NCBI GenBank assembly: GCA_028641055.1
Contig: CM054062.1
Coordinates: 277,161,710-277,225,709, forward strand
Direction of reading: 5' to 3'
DNA: 64,000 nucleotides
From: Alopecurus myosuroides
Taxonomy: Eukaryota; Streptophyta; Magnoliopsida; Poales; Poaceae
The notes below the pieces were generated by a model that had not been told where the DNA came from, made no database searches, and was given only the letters and a program-made list of their open reading frames with translations. The position numbers were made by a program, and so were the translations under genes. Below, in pieces: positions 9,617 to 21,800 of the stretch; within the stretch, counting starts at the first letter, position 1, and each line of letters begins with the position of its first letter.

Positions 9617-11007
9617 TGATACGTCGAAAACGTATCTCATTTTCCGAAGACTTTTGTTATTTTTAATTCTAAACTTGTGAGTTTTGGATGAAACTAACAC
9701 GGACTAACGCGATTCTCAGCTGAATTACCCTGGTGTCTCTTTTTGTGCAGAAAAAACAACTTTCAGGAAATGGCCCAGAAAAGATGCCAATGACCTTATA
9801 TCACCCGAAGACCCCGGGAGCCAGAAGGAGACCCGGAGGGGGCAAGGAGGAGCCCACACCACCCCTGGGCGGCCCCCTAGGCCGCGCCTCCTAGTGGTGT
9901 GGTGACCCAGGCACCCCCTCGGGCTCCCCTTTCGACTACATAACCCCTTCAACCCTAAAACGACAGGAGGTTCGTCATATTCCAGAGAAACACACTCGAG
10001 CGCCGCCGCCGCCTCGAAACCCAATTCGGGGATCATAGGTTCCTGTTCTGGCACCCTGCCGGGACGGAGATTCGAAGGAGATCATCGCTAGCTTCACCGC
10101 CACCACTTCTCCATCAACCATCCATGATTCCCCCGTCCATGTGTGAGTAATACTCGTTGTAGGCTGAGAGGGGTGGAAGGGATTGGATGATATCGTTCAT
10201 GTAATAATGCCAGATTGTAAGGGCATAGTGCCTAATATCTGTTTTTAGTAATTTTTACCGTTGTTGCAACTTGTTATGCTTAATGCTTGTCACTAGGGCC
10301 CGAGTTCCAGATCTCAGATCTGAACATGTTATTGTTTGATGAGTATAATTTTGTTTCTTCATCATATCTGCAAGTTGTTTACACATGTCGTTGTCCGGAA
10401 TCAGAGGCCCCAAAGTGACAACGATTGGGACAACCGGAGGGGATGGCTGCGATGTGAGGATCACATGTGTTCACGGAGTGTTGATGCTTTGCTTCGGTGC
10501 TTTATTAAAAGGAGCACCATAATTACCTGTAGTTTCCGAGGCTGGTAGGACAAAATATGTTGTGCAAATTTCTCACTGCGAGCATGTATGACTATATTGG
10601 AACACATGCCTATGGATTGTCTAGAACTTGGATGGTTTGTTATTATCTATCTGCAATGCCCATGTTATTATTATTACATGAACTATCTTATCCATTCAAC
10701 GCCCGTTGATCCATCCCCTATACCTACGGTACTTTAATCCTGTTGTTTTCACGATTGCTACTATTGTTTTCACGATTGCTACTGTCGTTACTATTTTACT
10801 CCTGTTGTTATTTCACTATTGTTGCTGCTATAAAACTGTTACAACTGATGACTTGTTGCGAGCAAGTCTACTTTCAGGTGCAGCTGAATTGAGAACTCAT
10901 TTGTTAAGGCTTATAAATATTCTTTGGCTCTCCTTGTGTCGAATCAATAAATTTGGGTTTTACTTCCCTCGAAGACAATTGCGATCCCCTATACTTGTGG
11001 GTCATCA
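9617..11007 (+). repeat. 5' LTR of element A
   Basis: 1391 bp, starting TGATACGTC and ending GTGGGTCATCA. A perfect hairpin, GATACGT-CGAAA-ACGTATC, lies at 9618-9636. It is strongly similar to 45370-46753. Polypurine tract on its left and primer site on its right are both present. Confidence 0.88.
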
Positions 11008-11018
11008 AGACTACTTTC

Positions 11019-11036
11019 TGAAGCCGTTGCCGGGGA
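11019..11036 (+). other. element A primer-binding site (tRNA-Asp type)
   Basis: TGAAGCCGTTGCCGGGGA matches TGGCGCCGTTGCCGGGGA, the complement of the plant tRNA-Asp 3' end, at 16 of 18 positions. It begins 11 bases after the LTR, a spacing also seen in element B. Confidence 0.75.
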
Positions 11037-11095
11037 GCATAGCTTTATTTATTTGCTCACTTGATTGTGATATTGTTCGCCGCAAGCTTTTCATC

Positions 11096-11495
11096 ATGGA
11101 AAAAACTTGTGATGGAAAGGTCCCCATATTACCATCCACTACAAGGAGACGTACAACTCTTAAAACCTTTGTTGCTCTTGATTTACCATCCGTAATGTGT
11201 GAGATTCTTACTCCACCACATGCTACACGTACTGCTGCTTCAGATACTTTTGATTATACTTCTACTGTGCTTGATGATAATGGTTCACTAGGTCCTTTCA
11301 TAGATGCTAAAATTGCTAAATCCAAAAAAATTCAAACTGCTGAAATTCATGTTGAAAATGCAAGTACACCTGTTAATTCACCTGAGTCTATTGACGATCT
11401 TGATGAAACCTATATTGAACTTAATGATGACTTTATTGAAGAAGTTCAAGTTACTACTAGTTCATGTGCTCTTAAGAGTATTCTTAGAAGACATG
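11096..11495 (+). pseudogene. element A gag, N-terminal part (interrupted by B)
   Basis: ATG at 11096 lies about 60 bases after the primer site and opens a frame beginning MEKTCDGKVPILPSTTRRRT, with an acidic later part (about 135 residues before the interruption). The open frame upstream of this ATG runs through the LTR and primer site and is not considered coding. Element B is inserted after residue 133, and its ACATG duplication marks the break. The same gag resumes at 18863 and then at 23559 after C1. This N-terminal piece has no domain I can name; the Athila assignment comes from the downstream parts. Confidence 0.7.
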
Positions 11496-13086
11496 TGATG
11501 CGCGTGTAACACACGTTCGTTGGGAGACCCCAAGAGGAAGGTATGAAGAGCACAGTAGCAAGTTTCCCTCAGAAAGAAACCAAGGTTGAATCGACCAGTA
11601 GGAGGAAGGAGTAACTTCAGAAGGTTGATGCAGCTGAGATGGCAGTGCACACTACCGGTTCAGCAGCAACGTGGAACCTACACAACACAGTCAAATCACC
11701 CCCAACAAAGCAATGAGGTTTTCAAACTCACCGGTTTTGCTGAACACAAAGAGGTTAAACGTATGGTGTGGAAAACAGTATGAAAATAGTAGCAGCAGTG
11801 TGAAAACAGCAATTGAAGTGGTTGTATTATCAGTACGAGAAAATGGACCGGGGTCCACAGTTCACTAGTGGTGTATCTCCATAGAAGATAAATAACATGT
11901 GTGGTGAACAAATTACAGTTGGGCAACTGACAGAAATGAAGGTTGCACCATAGTGCATATGCAAGACATAAAGATTACTATGTGATTCATGCGGGCATTA
12001 CAACAAGATACATAGACCGTCATCCAACTTCATCTATGACTAATAATCCACCCTCTAAGTATCATCCGAACAAACGTTGGATATTAAGTTGCAAGAAACA
12101 GATAATCACAGTAAGAGAAGTGTGTAATATAAACAATCTAAACGAAGTAAACACCGTTGTTTTCTCCCTAATGAAAACATCACATCCTCCATCTGTCACG
12201 TTTATGTCACTCGATCACAGATGCAAAGGAGGCATAAACCCACTATCGAGCATAAATACTCCCTCTTGGAGTCACTAGCATCTACTTGCCCAGAGCATCT
12301 ACTAATAACGGAGAGCATGCAAGATCATAAATAACATGTGCATAAAGATAACATGATAGATTGATAATAAGAAAATATAGCATTCAACATTCATCAGATC
12401 CCAGCAAACACAACATGTAGCATTACATAAAGATGATCTCGATCATGTAGGGAAGCTCACAAGATCTAAACATGAGGCATAAATTGGAGAAGACAACCAT
12501 CTAGCTACTACTACGGACCCGTAGTCTAGGGATGAACTACTCACGCATCACTTCGGAGGAGGGCATGGTGGTGTAGCCCCCTCCATCGATGAATTTCCCT
12601 CCCGATAGGGTGCTAGGGAGAGCTCCAGAACCCTCTCGGTCTCGGGATAACGATGACGGTGGCCTCGGGTGTTTCTCGGGAAAAAGTGGGATATATTTAG
12701 AGTTCACTTATCGGGGGATTATATAGGCGAAAGGGTGATGGCGACGGAGACTCGAGGGGCCCACACCACCCAGGCGCGGCCAAGGGGGCGCGCCGCCCTA
12801 TAGTGTGCCCCCTGTGGCCCCACTCCAAGCCTCTTCGGGACTCCGTGGAACCTTCGGGAATTCTAAGACTTTTGGGCTTCGAATTTTCCAATTCCGCAAA
12901 TATTTCCAGAACAACTTTTCTGAAACTAAAAACAGCAGAAAACAAGGAACTGTCTCTATGGCATCTTGTCAATAGATTAGTCCCGGAAATCGATAAAAAT
13001 GACATAAACTGTATAGCAAACATGTAGGAAATAACATGAAAACAATATGGAACATCAGAAATTAAGGATACATTTATGACGTATCA
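11496..13086 (-). repeat. 3' LTR of element B
   Basis: On the minus strand it starts TGATACGTCATAAATG and is preceded by the polypurine tract. It is the same sequence type as 17275-18857 and as the LTRs of H. Confidence 0.85.
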
Positions 13087-15750
13087 ACATCCCCAAGCTT
13101 AGTTCCTACCCGTCCTCGAGTAGGTAAACAATAAAAACACATAATTTATGAGGTGACATGCTACCAACATAAACTTTATCATCAATATTGTAAAAGCATA
13201 TTTAAGTTGAGATCATAGTACTTTAAACACAAGCATGATAGATATAATTGTAGCAATAAAACATAGAAATCACTTTGCATCACGAGAAGTAAAACAAATA
13301 AAAGATCATGAATAACAATGCATTGGAAGTTATACGTTTGTTTCAAGTATAGAGAAAACATAGCAAAGTGATATTTCGCTTGTCCTTAAGAGTGGGTAAA
13401 AACATAAATGGCAGGACACCTTCAAAGTTTAAGAGGAAGACTAGAAAAAATAATTTGAGAGCAAGTAATAACACATCATGAAGAAATTAATAATGTTTCT
13501 GGGACAAATTCACATTAAACTCATAATGGCAACTATGCTCTCTCAACTGTGCATAATGTTAGAAGATGGAGACTCAACATAAAAGTAAAAGAAAGGCTCT
13601 TCGGAGAGGGAAGCATGGATCACTCATGTGCTAGAGCTTTTTATTTTATTAAACAGAGGTATAAAATGTTTGACACTCCTCCCAACCTTATTACACAAAC
13701 CATGGCTAACTAAATCCTCGGGTGCCTGGCAACAATCACATACCGTGGAGGAGTGTCTAGTTTTTAGAGAAGTTCATGCTTATGTCAACGAATGGTAAAC
13801 AAAAAATACAGTACGTCACAAGCCAACTAGACTTTGCAAGAGCGTCTCCCATTGAAGGACACAACTGGTGTATAAGGTCGTCCCTCTTTCTCTTTTGTTT
13901 ACACAATTATGCTTTGACTGATAAATCAGGGGAAAAATAGTGAAGAGAATTTGTTTGTATTAATTTGGGGCTGGGCAACCCGCTGCCAGCTCTTCTATCA
14001 ATTGGATAAGCGGATGAAGCCACTAGTCCAGGGTGTGAAATCCAATCAACAAGTGAGATAAAGATTCTCTATTTACGTCCTCATGAGCTAAAACAGGAAC
14101 ACAAAACATGAGTAATTTTGAAAGTTTTAAAGGTAACACATGAGCAATTTACTTTGAAGTGGTGGTTAAGTACCACATGTAGGTAGGTATGGTGGACACA
14201 TTTGGCATACTTTGTTTTTTTGGGAGGTGTATGCACGAGAAGAGCTCATACTTGGTACAGGTGAAAGCTAGCAAAAGACTGGGAGCGACAAATCAAGAGA
14301 GCATAAAGGCCATAATCATGCATAGCGACAAAAACATCATTAATCAAAGCATAAGTGGGACCACAAGTTCAAAAACTAAATGATCATAGTGGCTATATGT
14401 GACTGGTTTTTAGTCATAAACATGGTGTAAGCATGCCCCAAGTCAACCAAATAAAACATTCAAAGGAGAACACCACAAATTTATGCTTCAATATGACAAG
14501 AACAGCTCATGATTCTGTCAATGGAACTTTAAACACTCTTAGATTTTTGAGACAAATCATGCTACAAAATAACCACTAGTATTTAGAATTAAAATAACAT
14601 CTAACATGGTATGAAAAAGTCTAGCCACTGTCTATACAAGCTTCTATTTGCATTGTTATAAATTCTACCACATGCAGCAGTTTCTTTTCCCAACAAGCAC
14701 CATACAAAATATATTTTAACAAAAACTCTCTAAATGATACAGCAAGAAAGCACGAGAGTACTCACATAACTCTACTAAAACTAACATCTCGGAATAAGAG
14801 ATGCAATGAAAACAAGAGCTAAACATGACTCTTACAGCAGCTAGAAGAAAAACTAAGAATATGAGCATAACAAGTATTCAAATGAAAAAGCGGAGCGTGT
14901 CTATCTCCAAAACAAGGATGCTAGGTTCCAAGGATATTATTTCAGAAAGGAAAACAAAACAAAGGAAAAAAAAACATACGCTCCAAGTAAATTTCATATG
15001 ATGTGACCGAATAAAATTATAGTTTCACTAGAAGTGACCTGATAAATTGTTGATGAATAAGGGGATAGATTGGGCATTCCCAAGATTAGATGCTTGAGTA
15101 TTCTTAGAATTTCCTGGGATAAATCACTGGGGCATCCCCAAGCTTTGACCTTGCACTCTTCTTGATCACATTATATCACCCTCTTCTCTTGACCCTTGAA
15201 AACTTTCTTCACACCACACTCAAAGAGTAATTAACATTAGAGGGCTAGTGCAACAATAAAAAATTTGTGGGTTCTGCATGCTCACATGTTCTATTGATAC
15301 TTTAAAACATTATCTATAGCCACTGATAGTTCGTGAAACAAAGAAATCCACTTGAGATCGTAAAAGAGAAAATGCAAGAAAAATGGCAGAATCTGCCAAA
15401 ACGAGAACAATCTGTAAAGTCGAAAGCATTGATCAAATCAAAAAACTTAAAGAATGAAAAAGGTTGGGAACTAGCTGAGGAATAAGCACAACAAATTTCA
15501 AGTCATTCTGATCTTTCTCGATTTTTCACGATTTTTTACGGTGAACAACAGAAATCTGTTTACTACACAGAAATCCAAAACCAACTCCAACTCTCGTCAG
15601 AAACTTTAATTGGCACGACTAGAACATGAAAATAAAGATACAAAGGAGTTTCTACAGAAGTATACAACTCCTTGACTCAAAGATAACAGAGAAAAACAAA
15701 GCAAAAATAAAACCATGGGTTATCTCCCAAGAAGTGATTTTCTTTAAAGC
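13087..15750 (-). other. element B non-coding internal region
   Basis: About 2.7 kb without an open frame of note. It aligns by eye with 61010-63600 of element H in the opposite orientation; for example both contain a GGAGATAACCCATGG segment just after the short ORF. The part nearest the 3' LTR also matches element A's 3' region. Conservation of a non-coding module across three elements suggests RNA packaging or replication signals, which is inference. Confidence 0.7.
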
Positions 15751-16366
15751 CTTTTAGCTAGGTAGAAAGAAAGAAGATGCTCACATAAGAAATTTGAATT
15801 AAGCAAAAGAGAGCATCAAGAAGAAAGTATAAAATAAGTTTAAGTCTAACCCACTTCCTATGCATAGGAATCTTGTAAATAAATTAATTAAATAAGCTCA
15901 AACTAGAAATCATGGCAAGGTAGAACAAGAGCAATTTCAAAACTTTCAACAAAAAGAGAGGTGTTTTAGTAACATGAAAACTCCACAACCATATTTTCCT
16001 CTCTCATAATAATTTTCAGTAGAATCATGAACAAACTCAACAACATGATTATCACATAAAGCATGTTTGCCATGGTCTAAAAGCACACAATTCTATCAAG
16101 CTCAAAAATAGTGGGATCAAAATTTAAAATCAGCTCTTCTATTTCCCCACTTTTAGCAATAGAAAAACAAGATAATTGGTCACTATTAAAAGGTATAGCA
16201 CACATTATAGCAATCCTATTTTTAGTAGTATTATGATTTATAACATCGAGTAACATAGGACCATCATCAAGAGCATTATCATATAAATTTTCTAAACAGA
16301 CTTCTCATTTTCATGCATATCAATAGTTGGAATAAATAGAGGATTATCATGAGATTTATCAAAGTA

Positions 16367-16975
16367 TCATGGATTATCATAAAACAATCTATGATTTAAA
16401 GAGTTACTATGATTGGGAGGTAGACATGGGTTCCATTCTTCCTCCTCGTGATCACCACTCTCCTCCTCTTTTTCATCCAATGAGCTTCCAAATTCAGCAA
16501 TTTCTTCTTCCATAGGCTCCTGCAAGGCATTAGTATTTGGTTGAGAGCATTTATAAAGATATTTAAGAATATAGCCATTTCCTTCCCTGTAATTCTCAAA
16601 TAAAAATTCAAGTGTATCATAATTCTCAAATTTATAAGGTGCATCATCATTATTTTTAAACAAATAAGCAATTTCAAATGCACCATTCCAAGCAATAAAT
16701 TCTTCAATTTGTTCCACGTCATAAAGTTCGTAATTTACCTTAACATAAGAAGATATGGTAACATTATCATTACACTCACATTGAAAAGGGAGGTGTTTAT
16801 ACCTCCTAAAGTAGCAAGATTTATCAAAGCAAGAAGTGACATTATAAGTAGTGCACAAGTTTTTAGCATAGTTATGCAATTTATTATTTTGCTCCCATAT
16901 GTGTATCCCTTTTTGTGACAAGCAGTATTCCTTATAATATATTTTTTTTGTTCTTCCGTGAACCCCTCTTGCCAA
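16367..16975 (-). pseudogene. element B short ORF of unknown function
   Basis: 202 codons in the gag position, about 270 bases after the primer site. The protein is rich in Asn, Tyr and Glu, has Cys-rich stretches (for example FQCECND), and ends with an acidic run around EEEIAEFGSSLDEKEEESG. A second frame gives MFDVFETRSYWQEGFTEEQ at the true N-terminal side, so the ORF is frameshifted near its start. Reading continues in other frames down to about 15930 with a recognisable HGKHALCDN stretch. I do not recognise a known domain; similar uncharacterised proteins occur, as far as I recall, in grass genomes. It differs from the ORF in element H. Confidence 0.5.
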
Positions 16976-17172
16976 TAAGATCTAGTTTCAAAGACATCAA
17001 ACATTGATAGCAAGCATGATAAAGCAAAAAATAACAACTAGAATAAGAACTAATTTTTTTTTCTGTTTTTGATAAAGAGAAGCAAAAAATAAAAAATAAA
17101 ATAAACTAAGAAAAACAATAACAAAGTAAAGAGATTGGAATTGAGAGACTCCCCTTGCAGATATTGTCTTCC

Positions 17173-17189
17173 TCCCGGCAACGGTGCCA
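17173..17189 (-). other. second primer-site-like sequence in element B
   Basis: On the minus strand TGGCACCGTTGCCGGGA, a second tRNA-Asp-like match 57 bases further inside than the expected primer site. It may come from a local duplication of the leader. Confidence 0.55.
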
Positions 17190-17245
17190 GAAAAGTTGAT
17201 GGTGCGTAGTTGACGATGGAGTGGTTGCTTCTTGATGACTTGAAA

Positions 17246-17263
17246 TCCCCGTCAACGGCGCCA
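17246..17263 (-). other. element B primer-binding site (tRNA-Asp type)
   Basis: The minus strand reads TGGCGCCGTTGACGGGGA, one mismatch from the tRNA-Asp complement, 11 bases from the 5' LTR end. Confidence 0.8.
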
Positions 17264-17274
17264 GAAAAAGTGCT

Positions 17275-18857
17275 TGATAAGCTTGTAACACATGTTCATT
17301 GGAAAACCCAAATAGGAAGGTATGAAGAGCATAGTAGCAAGTTTCTCATAGAAAGAAACCAAGGTTGAATTGACTAGTAGGAGGAAGGAGTAACTTCAGA
17401 AGGTTGATGCAGCTGAGATGGCAGGGCGCACTACCGGTTCAGCAGCAACGTGGAACCTACACAACACAATCAAATCACTTTGCCCCAACAAAGCAGTGAG
17501 GTTGTCAATCTCACCGGTTTTTCTGAACACAAAGAGGTTAAACGTATGGTGTGGAAAAAGTATGAAAACGGTATTAAAATAGTAGCAGCTCTGTGAAAAC
17601 ATTAATTGCAACGATTGTATTATCAGTATGAGAAAATGGACCGGGGTCCACAGTTCACTAGTGGTGTCTCTCCATAGAAGATATATAACATGTGTGGTGA
17701 AAAAATTACAGCTGGACAATTTACAGAAATAAAGGCCGCACGTAGTGCATATGCAAGACATAAACATTACTATGTGATTCATGCGGGCATTACAACAAGA
17801 TACATAGACCGTCATCCAACTGCATCTATGACTAATAATCCACCCTCCTAATATCATCCAAAAAAACGTTGGGTATTAAGTTGCAAGCAACAGATAATCG
17901 CAGTAAGCAAAGTGTGTAATGTAAACGAAGTAAAAAAACCCGTTGTTTTCTCCCTAATGGCAACAACACATCCTCCAGCCTGTCACGTTTATGTTACTCG
18001 AGCACAGATGCAAAGGAGGCGTGAACCCACTATCAAGCATAAATACTTCCTCTTGGGGTCACTAGCATCTACTTTCCTAGAGCGTCTAATAACGGAGAGC
18101 ATGCAAGATCATAAATAACATGTGCATGAAGATAACATGATAGATTTATAATGAGAAGATATAGCATTCGACATTCATCAGATCCCAGCAAACACAACAT
18201 GTAGCATTACATAAAGATGATCTCGACCATGTAGGGCAGCTCACAAGATCTAAACATGAGTCATAAAGTGGAGAAAACAACCATCTAGCTACTGCTATGT
18301 ACCCGTAGTCCAGGGATAAAGTACTCATGCATCACTTCAGAGAGGGCATGGTGGTATAGACCCCTCCGGTGACGATTTCTCTCCAGGCAGGGTGCCGGGG
18401 AGAGCTCCAGAACCCTCCCGATCTCGGGATGACGATGACGGTGCCCTCGGGTGTTTCTCAGGAAAAAGTGGGATATATTTAGGGTTCACGTATCAGGGGA
18501 TTATATAGGAGAAAGGGCGATGACGGTGGAGGCTCGAGGGGCCCACACCATCCCCAGGCGCGGCCAGGAGGGTGCCTCCCTATGGTGTGCCCCCCTCCGG
18601 GCTTCTTTGGGACTCCGTAGAACCTTCGTAAATTCTAAGACTTCAGGGCTTGAAATTTTCCAATTCCGCGAATATTTCGAGAACAAATTTTCTGAAACTA
18701 AAAACAACAGAAAACAAGGAATTGGCTCTATGGCATCTTGTCAATAGGCTAGTCCCGAAAATAGATAAAAATGACATAAAGTGTATAGCAAACATGTAGA
18801 AATAACATGAAAACAACATGGAACATTAGAAATTAAGGATACATTTATGACATATCA
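17275..18857 (-). repeat. 5' LTR of element B
   Basis: Pairs with 11496-13086; on the minus strand it ends AAGCTTATCA before the primer site. It is followed on the plus strand by the second copy of ACATG and then by resumed gag of element A. Confidence 0.85.
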
Positions 18858-18894
18858 ACATGCCGTTAAATAGAAATCTCCTCCTAATGCTAGA

Positions 18895-21800
18895 TGTAGA
18901 GGCCCCAAACCGGATGGTCTAGAACTCCTCATATGCATACATTCACGATCCCAAGAATTTCAGTCGTGAACAACATACGAAGCTGGTACAGAGATACATA
19001 ATCCATTACATGAATAAAATAGTCTAACAAGCCAATGGTCACATGACCAAGTCTTATTAACTGTCACGCAGGATAGGCAAATGTCTCACAACACACACAG
19101 CAGAAAATAAGATAACGTAGATAGCCCATGTCACGCCTTCACCAACAGGCTGCTGACCGGGAGCTGGGCCTAGTTCGCATAGTCGTCGGAAAAGTACTCC
19201 TCCTCATACTCTTCCTCAGGTGGCATCTCCTCAAAGTCTGGCAAAGTAAATAGCCAGGGGCAAAACCAATATGAGTACTTTTGAATGTACTCAGCAAGAC
19301 ATCCTTTGTACACTTACAAAATGCAATATGCTTATATGGTGGATAGGTAGGCAAATAGGGCTCACTACACATGGTGTATATCTAAGATAACATCGTGGTT
19401 GCTTCATTTTATCTGTATCTTCGTTGAAGAAGATACTTCAGAACAAAATAACATAAGTTTTCTTTCTCTTGTAGATATCGCATATCCAAGAGGTTTTATA
19501 AAACTAGTTTTATAAGAGAGTTTTCTCTTTGAAAAACTTCTTGGAAAACATTTCCAGATCCTTCATCGGTACGATCTCGATACAAGTCTTTGTTCAAAAA
19601 CACATTTTTGAAAACTTGACACAATGCTAGCTACATGGCCTTTCAACTTCCCATATCCGAGGGCTCGGCTATTCTGAATAGTTTTACTCTGCAGAGGTGT
19701 ACACATTCCACTAGATCCAAACGCCTGCCAGGAACCACCCATCGATCGACACATCGATATGCAAGCATCAAAATAATGATCCTAAAAGTCCACTATGAAA
19801 AAGATAGTATATGGCTATCCCTTCAATTAAGTTTATCCCCCTGGCACCATGTCAAACATCGCCACAGCAGGGGACCCAATTGTCGCACTCGGAGGAGAAC
19901 TTAATCCCTCACTGTGTATGTCCCGTATCTCACTCCTGGCGACACTTCTGTTCAGAGAATCATCCTCTCTATAGCAACTTGGGATAGGACTCACACTAAA
20001 AAACTCAAGTATCTTGATAGGCCCCGTACCCACATTGGGTTAGAGTTGCAGTACTTCTTGGTTGTCCAGCGAAGACTAGGTTATGTGCCTTTTGTAAACC
20101 ATTTGAAAACAGCTTCTTAGCTCCCCCGGTGAACAAGGTCCCGCCTTTCCACCGTGGACCTTTCATAACACATTTTTGTTTACAAAAGCACATTTTTATA
20201 AGTGTCCACTTAGGGACTCAACTTTATTATCTTTAGGTGGTATTTATATACCTTATAGTGGCTAAATTCTTGGTAATACCAAGTTGTCTAATGGCAAGGT
20301 GATAATATACTACATAATATTTATAGTAATAATGATAGTCACTCAATAAGATAGTTTTGGTAATCAAGTTTTTGTAAAACTTCAGAAGTAGATCATGGAT
20401 GATAGATAATGATAAGTAGAAATAAAAGCAAGCTTTATGGATGGCTTGCCTTGGTTGAGTTGAGGTTTTTGCTCGTGATAACAACAGGAATGGTAGTAGT
20501 AGCCTCCGGCACCAACTACTTCTTCCTCGGGTTCTATCGTCGCAAAATAAAATAAGGACACTCAATCAAAAACAAACTAAGCAAGTAATGATACTCAACC
20601 ACACCATATAGAAATCAATGCACCAACAAAAATAACAAATAATTTCACAAAACAACACTACACAAGCATACAATTAAAATAACAATATTAATTATTTTAC
20701 TACTAGTACTATGATAGAGATGTATCATTTCTTAACAACATGAGATGGAACCAGTGGATGTTCCACTAGGCTTTCCATGCCATTTAAGAGGTACTAAGAC
20801 TCTGTTCCAACTTGTGGAAAACAAAACATACATCTAGCAAAAATACAACTAGATATTCTAGTGAAAAACAACACCATGAGTAATAAGCAATAAAGCTATA
20901 CATGCATTTCTAAGGAAATAAAAGGCACCCTAACAGAGGTGAAAAAAAGTACTAACCACCAGTACCAAAATGGTACTAGATCCACATAAAAATACTCCTA
21001 ATAACTTGGATAAAAAGCTAGCTAGGCATTTGCATCACAAGATTTAATAAAATAAATCTAGAGAAATAACACTATGCTCATACTAGTTTGATACATTTCC
21101 AAATCATGCACACACTTTCTAACATGATAGATCTGTGAGAAAAAAAATCTAACACTAAGCACAACCTCTAAACATGCTAGAAAACAAAGTAACACTAGCA
21201 AGCAATTATTCTAAAATTAAATCTACACATGTTATTATTAATAGAAAAGTGCAAAAACTTAGATCTGTTGCCAAATTAAATCTAGATCTCTAAAAATTAC
21301 AGCAAGCTAGCATATCATAGATCTAAACATAATCTAACAGATCCAGTTGTATTCACATCAAAAAGTGATTTCAAACACCTTCTAAAAATACTAGAATATG
21401 CTATTGGACATTTACCAAAGTGGATGTCATTTCCAAATGGTAGATCACCTTGGTGTGAGGTCAAGTCTTACTGATAGATCTAGTCAAGTGATACTCAAAG
21501 AATTTTAGTTTGCACATTTTGAAGATTCCAACAAAAAGTTATTGCATTTTCACTCTAACAGACAGTGTATAGTTCATGATTTTTCATTTTCACAAAATTG
21601 GTCCAAACACAGATCTGCAAGTTGCATTCGTTCAAGATTTTGTAGATCTATCACAGATAATTTTGGTTGATTTTATTTTTGAGTTTAACTATTTTTAACA
21701 GGAGTAAAGTAAAGTGCAAGATTCAGTTGGTTTTTTAAAAGGAAAAAAGAAAACATGTGCGGGCTGTTCTTTCTCACGGGCGCACGACCTGCTAAGGCCT

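Larger units (their letters stand above)
11496..18857 (-). mobile_element. element B: non-autonomous Gypsy-like LTR element without pol
   Basis: LTRs of 1591 and 1583 bp (11496-13086 and 17275-18857) surround about 4.2 kb of mostly non-coding DNA. The target duplication ACATG lies at 11491-11495 and 18858-18862, inside element A's gag. It has a tRNA-Asp-type primer site and the polypurine tract AAGCTTGGGGATGT next to the 3' LTR. The only coding trace is one short unknown ORF near the 5' end; no protease, reverse transcriptase or integrase is seen. Its non-coding 3' half is closely related to that of elements A and H, so it probably uses an Athila-type partner's enzymes. Confidence 0.85.

Noticed and set aside
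10706..11095. Open frame upstream of element A gag
   Set aside because: It runs through the end of the LTR and the primer-binding site; the gag ATG at 11096 is the better start.
17246..17263. tRNA-like sequence
   Set aside because: It matches only the 3' end of tRNA-Asp; there is no cloverleaf, so it is a primer site and not a tRNA gene. The same holds for the other primer sites.
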